DNA of 64,000 nucleotides from Bacteroidales bacterium (lineage in GTDB: Bacteria > Bacteroidota > Bacteroidia > Bacteroidales > G3-4614): positions 1 through 64,000 of the forward strand of contig JAFYPQ010000001.1 of assembly GCA_017559955.1 (NCBI GenBank). The letters run 5' to 3'. The notes below the pieces were generated by a model. It saw nothing but the letters and a program-made list of their open reading frames with translations, did no database searches and was not told the origin of the DNA. Position numbers and translations under genes: made by a program. Below, piece by piece: positions 60,822 through 64,000 of this stretch (its first letter is position 1; each line of letters starts with the position of its first letter).

Positions 60822-62612
60822 TTAATCTTCCGAGTAGTGAACAAGTACTCTTCTGTACGAATTAAAGATCTTTGATTTTGATACAAAGCCTATATATTTT
60901 CCTTTATCCACAACTGGTAAATTCCAAGCATTGGTTTCGTCAAAAATTCTCATAACCTGCTCCATTTGCATTCCTAATTCAATTTTTGCAGAAGGAGTAA
61001 CCATAAATTTGCTTACATGAAAACGTTTGTATAGTTCGGGGCGGAACATAATGTTTCTTATGTCGTCCAATACCACCATACCCAAAAAATTGTTATCTCT
61101 GTCAACAACAGGGAAAATATTTCTATTCGATTTAGATATAGTTTGAACCATTTCTCCTAAATCCATTTCGGGAGTTACGGTAAGCAAATCGGTCTCAATA
61201 ACACTATTCATTTTCAAAAGCGTAAGCACGGCTTTGTCTTTATGGTGAGTAATAAGCTCTCCTCGTTTTGCAAGACGGTGTGTGTAAATACTGTGGCTGC
61301 TGAATATTCTTACCGTGCCGTACGACGAAAGAGAGGCAATCATCAATGGTAAGAAAAGGTCGTAACCACCGGTTAGCTCAGCGGTTAAGAAGAGAGCCAT
61401 CAAGGGGGCATGCATAACACCTGCCATAACAGCCGTCATACCCATCAGTGCAAAGTTCTTTACAGAAAGAGGGTCGGGCATATCAATAAAGTGATTGAAT
61501 ATAAAGGCAAAGATAAAACCGCACATACATCCCACATACAAACTTGGAGCAAAGGTTCCACCCACACCTCCTGCACCATTTGTTGCTGCTGTTGCAAATG
61601 ATTTAAATAGTATGATGAGAGTTATCATAAGAGTCAGGACCCAAAAGCTGTTACGTCCTTCATAAAAGAAACTCTCTTCTGTTATTGCAGTGTAGTTGCC
61701 ATTTATAATATGTTCAATAGAGTCGTAACCCTCACCGTATAAAGGCGGAAGAAAGAATATGGCGGCACTTAATATTGCCGAGCCTATGGCAAATTTAATC
61801 CAAGGCTTGTTGTTTAGTTTGCCAAATATCTTTTCCATTACTAAAATTGAACGGGTAAAATATAGCGAAATAAATCCGCAGAATATACCCAACATCAATA
61901 CAATCGGAAATCTTTGAGCCTTCCATATCTCGGTATGGTCGAATTTAAATTCAGGCATCGGACCATCAAAAATATAAATTACGGTAGCGGCTGTGGCTGC
62001 CGAAATCATAAGAGGCATAACCGAAGCCGTGGTAAGTTCAAACATCAAAACCTCAATGGTAAAAAGCAATCCTGCAATCGGGGCTTTGAATATTGCGGCA
62101 ATACCGGCGGCAGCACCGCAACAAACAAGAAGCATAAGTTGTCGGGCGTCAAGTCTGAAAATACGACCAATGTTTGAACCGATAGCCGCTCCTGTATATA
62201 CCATCGGAGCCTCGGCTCCAACCGAACCTCCAAAACCGATGGTAATAGAACTTGAAATCAAAGAGCTATAAGTGTTATGGGGCTTTAATCGGCTTTTACG
62301 TTGGGCGATAGCGTGCAGAACACGGGTAACACCATGGCTGATATTGTCTTTTACGATATACTTGACAAAGAGCCACGACAAAAGAATACCAATTAAAGGA
62401 TATACAAGAAATAGGTAATTGGCACCATCAATCGATAGATGCTCGGTTAGTAAATCCTGAATAAAATGGATAATATATTTTAGTAACATTGCCGCACCAG
62501 CAGCCCCGATACCTATTATGAGGCTTAGTATGAGAATCAAATTCTTTTCAGGAATATGTTTCTCTCTCCATACGGCAAGTTTTAGTGTCAGATTTTCTAA
62601 ATTACTTATCAT
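60822..62612 (-). CDS. CLC-family chloride channel/antiporter with C-terminal CBS pair
   Basis: The 596-residue protein has a CLC membrane domain with GFGGSVGAEAP (about 126-136; E134 aligns with the gating glutamate), GVTRVLHAI, GGVGGTFAPSLY (about 345-356) and a pore region near GVMHAPLMALFLTAELTGG. A CBS domain pair occupies about residues 465-585 (ITVTPEMDLGEMV and WNLPVVDKGKYIGFVSKSK are in the repeats). The GAEAP form replaces GREGP. It moves chloride with or without proton exchange; nucleotide binding by CBS may regulate it. Confidence 0.92.
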   Translation of the reverse strand: MISNLENLTLKLAVWREKHIPEKNLILILSLIIGIGAAGAAMLLKYIIHFIQDLLTEHLSIDGANYLFLVYPLIGILLSWLFVKYIVKDNISHGVTRVLHAIAQRKSRLKPHNTYSSLISSSITIGFGGSVGAEAPMVYTGAAIGSNIGRIFRLDARQLMLLVCCGAAAGIAAIFKAPIAGLLFTIEVLMFELTTASVMPLMISAATAATVIYIFDGPMPEFKFDHTEIWKAQRFPIVLMLGIFCGFISLYFTRSILVMEKIFGKLNNKPWIKFAIGSAILSAAIFFLPPLYGEGYDSIEHIINGNYTAITEESFFYEGRNSFWVLTLMITLIILFKSFATAATNGAGGVGGTFAPSLYVGCMCGFIFAFIFNHFIDMPDPLSVKNFALMGMTAVMAGVMHAPLMALFLTAELTGGYDLFLPLMIASLSSYGTVRIFSSHSIYTHRLAKRGELITHHKDKAVLTLLKMNSVIETDLLTVTPEMDLGEMVQTISKSNRNIFPVVDRDNNFLGMVVLDDIRNIMFRPELYKRFHVSKFMVTPSAKIELGMQMEQVMRIFDETNAWNLPVVDKGKYIGFVSKSKIFNSYRRVLVHYSED

Positions 62613-62617
62613 AAATT

Positions 62618-64000
62618 TTACATTCCACGACCTGTAAAAACAATCTTTACAGTATAAAATAAAATTTTAAAATCAATCAAAAGCGACATATTCTCTAAAT
62701 ATAGAATATCAAACTTAAGTCTTTCTATCATTTCGTCTATATTACGAGCATAGCCGTAATTAACCATACCCCATGATGTGATACCCGGTCTTACTCTATG
62801 GAGCAGACTATAATATGGAGCACGTTCAATAATTTTGTCAACAAAATATTTTCTTTCAGGTCTTGGACCCACAAGCGACATATCTCCTTTAATAACATTC
62901 CAAAATTGGGGTAATTCATCAATCCTGTATTTACGCAACCATTTCCCGAATTTAGTAATTCTTTGGTCGTTGCGACTCGATAGCATAGGAGTCTCCTCCT
63001 CAGCATTTTCAATCATCGAGCGGAATTTGTACATAGTAAACTCTTTTCGTTTAAAGCCCACACGTTTTTGCTTATAAATAACAGGACCTTTAGACCCAAA
63101 TTTTATTCTTAAAGCAACGTACGCCATCAGAGGGGAGAGAATGGTAATAGCTATACTCGAAAATATAATATCGATAAATCGTTTTATGTTCTCTTGCATA
63201 TCTGAAAGAGAGAGAACGCTTACATCTACAAACGGAGCACCGTATATATCCGATAGTCTAATTCTCGAAGTTAAAATCTCATACTCTTTGGCCTCTAACA
63301 TAATAGGCAAGTCATATTTGTATAAAGAGTTTATAAGGTTAAAGGTCTTAGCTCTATCATTGCCTTCGGGCGAAACAATTACCTTTTTTATATTCTCTTC
63401 TTTAATTATATTGTCTAAATTCGATATATCAAACAGAGGCAAATTGGAGTTGCAGCATTTTTCTCCCTCGAGTTTGACAAATCCGACAATATTGTAGCCA
63501 ACAGAATATTTTAAATTTTTAATCGATTTAATCAAATTTACAGCACCTTCGCTACAACCTAAAACAATAGTGTTAAATCCGATATTACCATTGTGAATCA
63601 ACTTGGCAGTACGAGAAGTAATAAACCATCTTCCCGAATATATCCAAACAAAAGCAATCGACCAAAGAGAGAAAACCAAATTGTAGTTGTATTCTGTATA
63701 TATATATTTGTTCATTAACGATAAGAACAAAATAGATAGAACCCAAACAAGAGTGGATATTAGAGTTGTAAAGAATTCTCCCGCTCTCGACTTAAATACA
63801 ACTCTATTATAGTATCCCGATAGATAAAAAATAAGCATCATACCTAACGGATAAATAAATTGAGCGGCAATGCTTCGGGGCGAAGATATGAAATTAAAGA
63901 ACGAACCATACATCTTGTCAAGAGGAAGAATACTATATCGGTATATATTAAAAGTAAACCACGTTGCCAAGGCGGCAAAGCAGTCCCATAATATATATCT
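62618..64000 (-). CDS. exopolysaccharide polyprenyl glycosylphosphotransferase, 5' end outside the window
   Basis: The frame runs past the right edge (upstream of the TTG at 63970 it still reads RYILWDCFAALATW), so the N-terminal start lies outside. The fragment has several N-terminal membrane segments, a middle domain with FNTIVLGCSEGAVNLIKSIK, a further membrane segment, and the catalytic region KRFIDIIFSSIAITILSPL followed by GPVIYKQKRVGF, RIDELPQFWNV and MSLVGPRPERKYF. It is a paralogue of the 58342 gene with the same domain order. It ends 5 nt before the clcA gene start on the same strand. Confidence 0.88.
   Translation of the reverse strand, partial: RYILWDCFAALATWFTFNIYRYSILPLDKMYGSFFNFISSPRSIAAQFIYPLGMMLIFYLSGYYNRVVFKSRAGEFFTTLISTLVWVLSILFLSLMNKYIYTEYNYNLVFSLWSIAFVWIYSGRWFITSRTAKLIHNGNIGFNTIVLGCSEGAVNLIKSIKNLKYSVGYNIVGFVKLEGEKCCNSNLPLFDISNLDNIIKEENIKKVIVSPEGNDRAKTFNLINSLYKYDLPIMLEAKEYEILTSRIRLSDIYGAPFVDVSVLSLSDMQENIKRFIDIIFSSIAITILSPLMAYVALRIKFGSKGPVIYKQKRVGFKRKEFTMYKFRSMIENAEEETPMLSSRNDQRITKFGKWLRKYRIDELPQFWNVIKGDMSLVGPRPERKYFVDKIIERAPYYSLLHRVRPGITSWGMVNYGYARNIDEMIERLKFDILYLENMSLLIDFKILFYTVKIVFTGRGM

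Noticed and set aside
1-64000. tRNA, rRNA or CRISPR loci
   Set aside because: No cloverleaf-like or repeat-spacer pattern was found by eye in the intergenic regions; gaps over 300 bp are only 36212-36514 and 42484-43013 and are AT-rich.

Overview
This window comes from a low-GC (by eye about 35-38 %) member of the order Bacteroidales (phylum Bacteroidota), probably an animal-gut organism. The reasons are Bacteroidota-type promoters (TTTG, about 20 bp, TAnnTTTG), near absence of Shine-Dalgarno sequences, a TonB-dependent receptor, a TamL-type lipoprotein barrel, DUF4494, the nanL/RenBP-type nanE/rokA sialic acid route, and the ilvD-ilvB-ilvH-thioesterase-ilvC order. Family and genus cannot be fixed from this sequence. 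I saw no rRNA, tRNA, CRISPR array or insertion sequence.

Layout. 1-1910: remnant of a diversity-generating retroelement (DGR). It holds the 3' end of a target gene with a mutagenised variable region, GC-rich hairpins, a truncated MutS-like accessory ORF and a reverse transcriptase that has lost its N-terminus and carries a C-terminal frameshift; no template repeat is visible. 1922-5037: LuxR-type regulator divergent from a TonB-dependent receptor. 5063-10869: sialic acid catabolism (transporter, lyase, ManNAc/GlcNAc 2-epimerase, NanM-like mutarotase, ROK hexokinase). 10946-15104: yqgE, GNAT, recR, engB, a nucleoside deaminase, DUF4494 and yggS. 15117-21350: galactose operon (galM, sugar symporter, galK) and transketolase. 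21474-27315: ferritin, SIMPL protein, tadA, rnz, yraN, birA, an outer-membrane-type protein and a TPR protein. 27453-33753: pyrH-frr-rsgA, thyA, folA, rpsO, typA. 33834-36211: tamL. 36400-42541: branched-chain amino acid operon. 43014-46867: a six-SLBB export protein, rpsP, rpiB. 46886-54925: a minus-strand sulfation locus. 55110-64000: M16 peptidase, DUF349 protein, two polyprenyl-phosphate sugar transferases, fmt and a CLC channel.

How the genes work together. The sialic acid genes form a complete route from imported Neu5Ac to GlcNAc-6-phosphate in the B. fragilis style. The minus-strand locus encodes sulfate uptake, ATP sulfurylase (CysDN), APS kinase, PAP phosphatase and a PAPS-type sulfotransferase, but no PAPS or sulfite reductase lies in this window. 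Its output is therefore probably a sulfated product and not cysteine, reminiscent of the Bacteroides steroid/cholesterol sulfotransferase locus. The SLBB protein and two sugar transferases suggest dispersed surface polysaccharide functions.

The observations most worth a second look are the decayed DGR with its apparent deletion junction, the sulfation locus with its Mpv17-like membrane protein and the unusual CysN tail, a terminator-like hairpin in the nan leader, a perfect 19-bp dyad upstream of ferritin, and a dispersed family of short inverted repeats in intergenic DNA.
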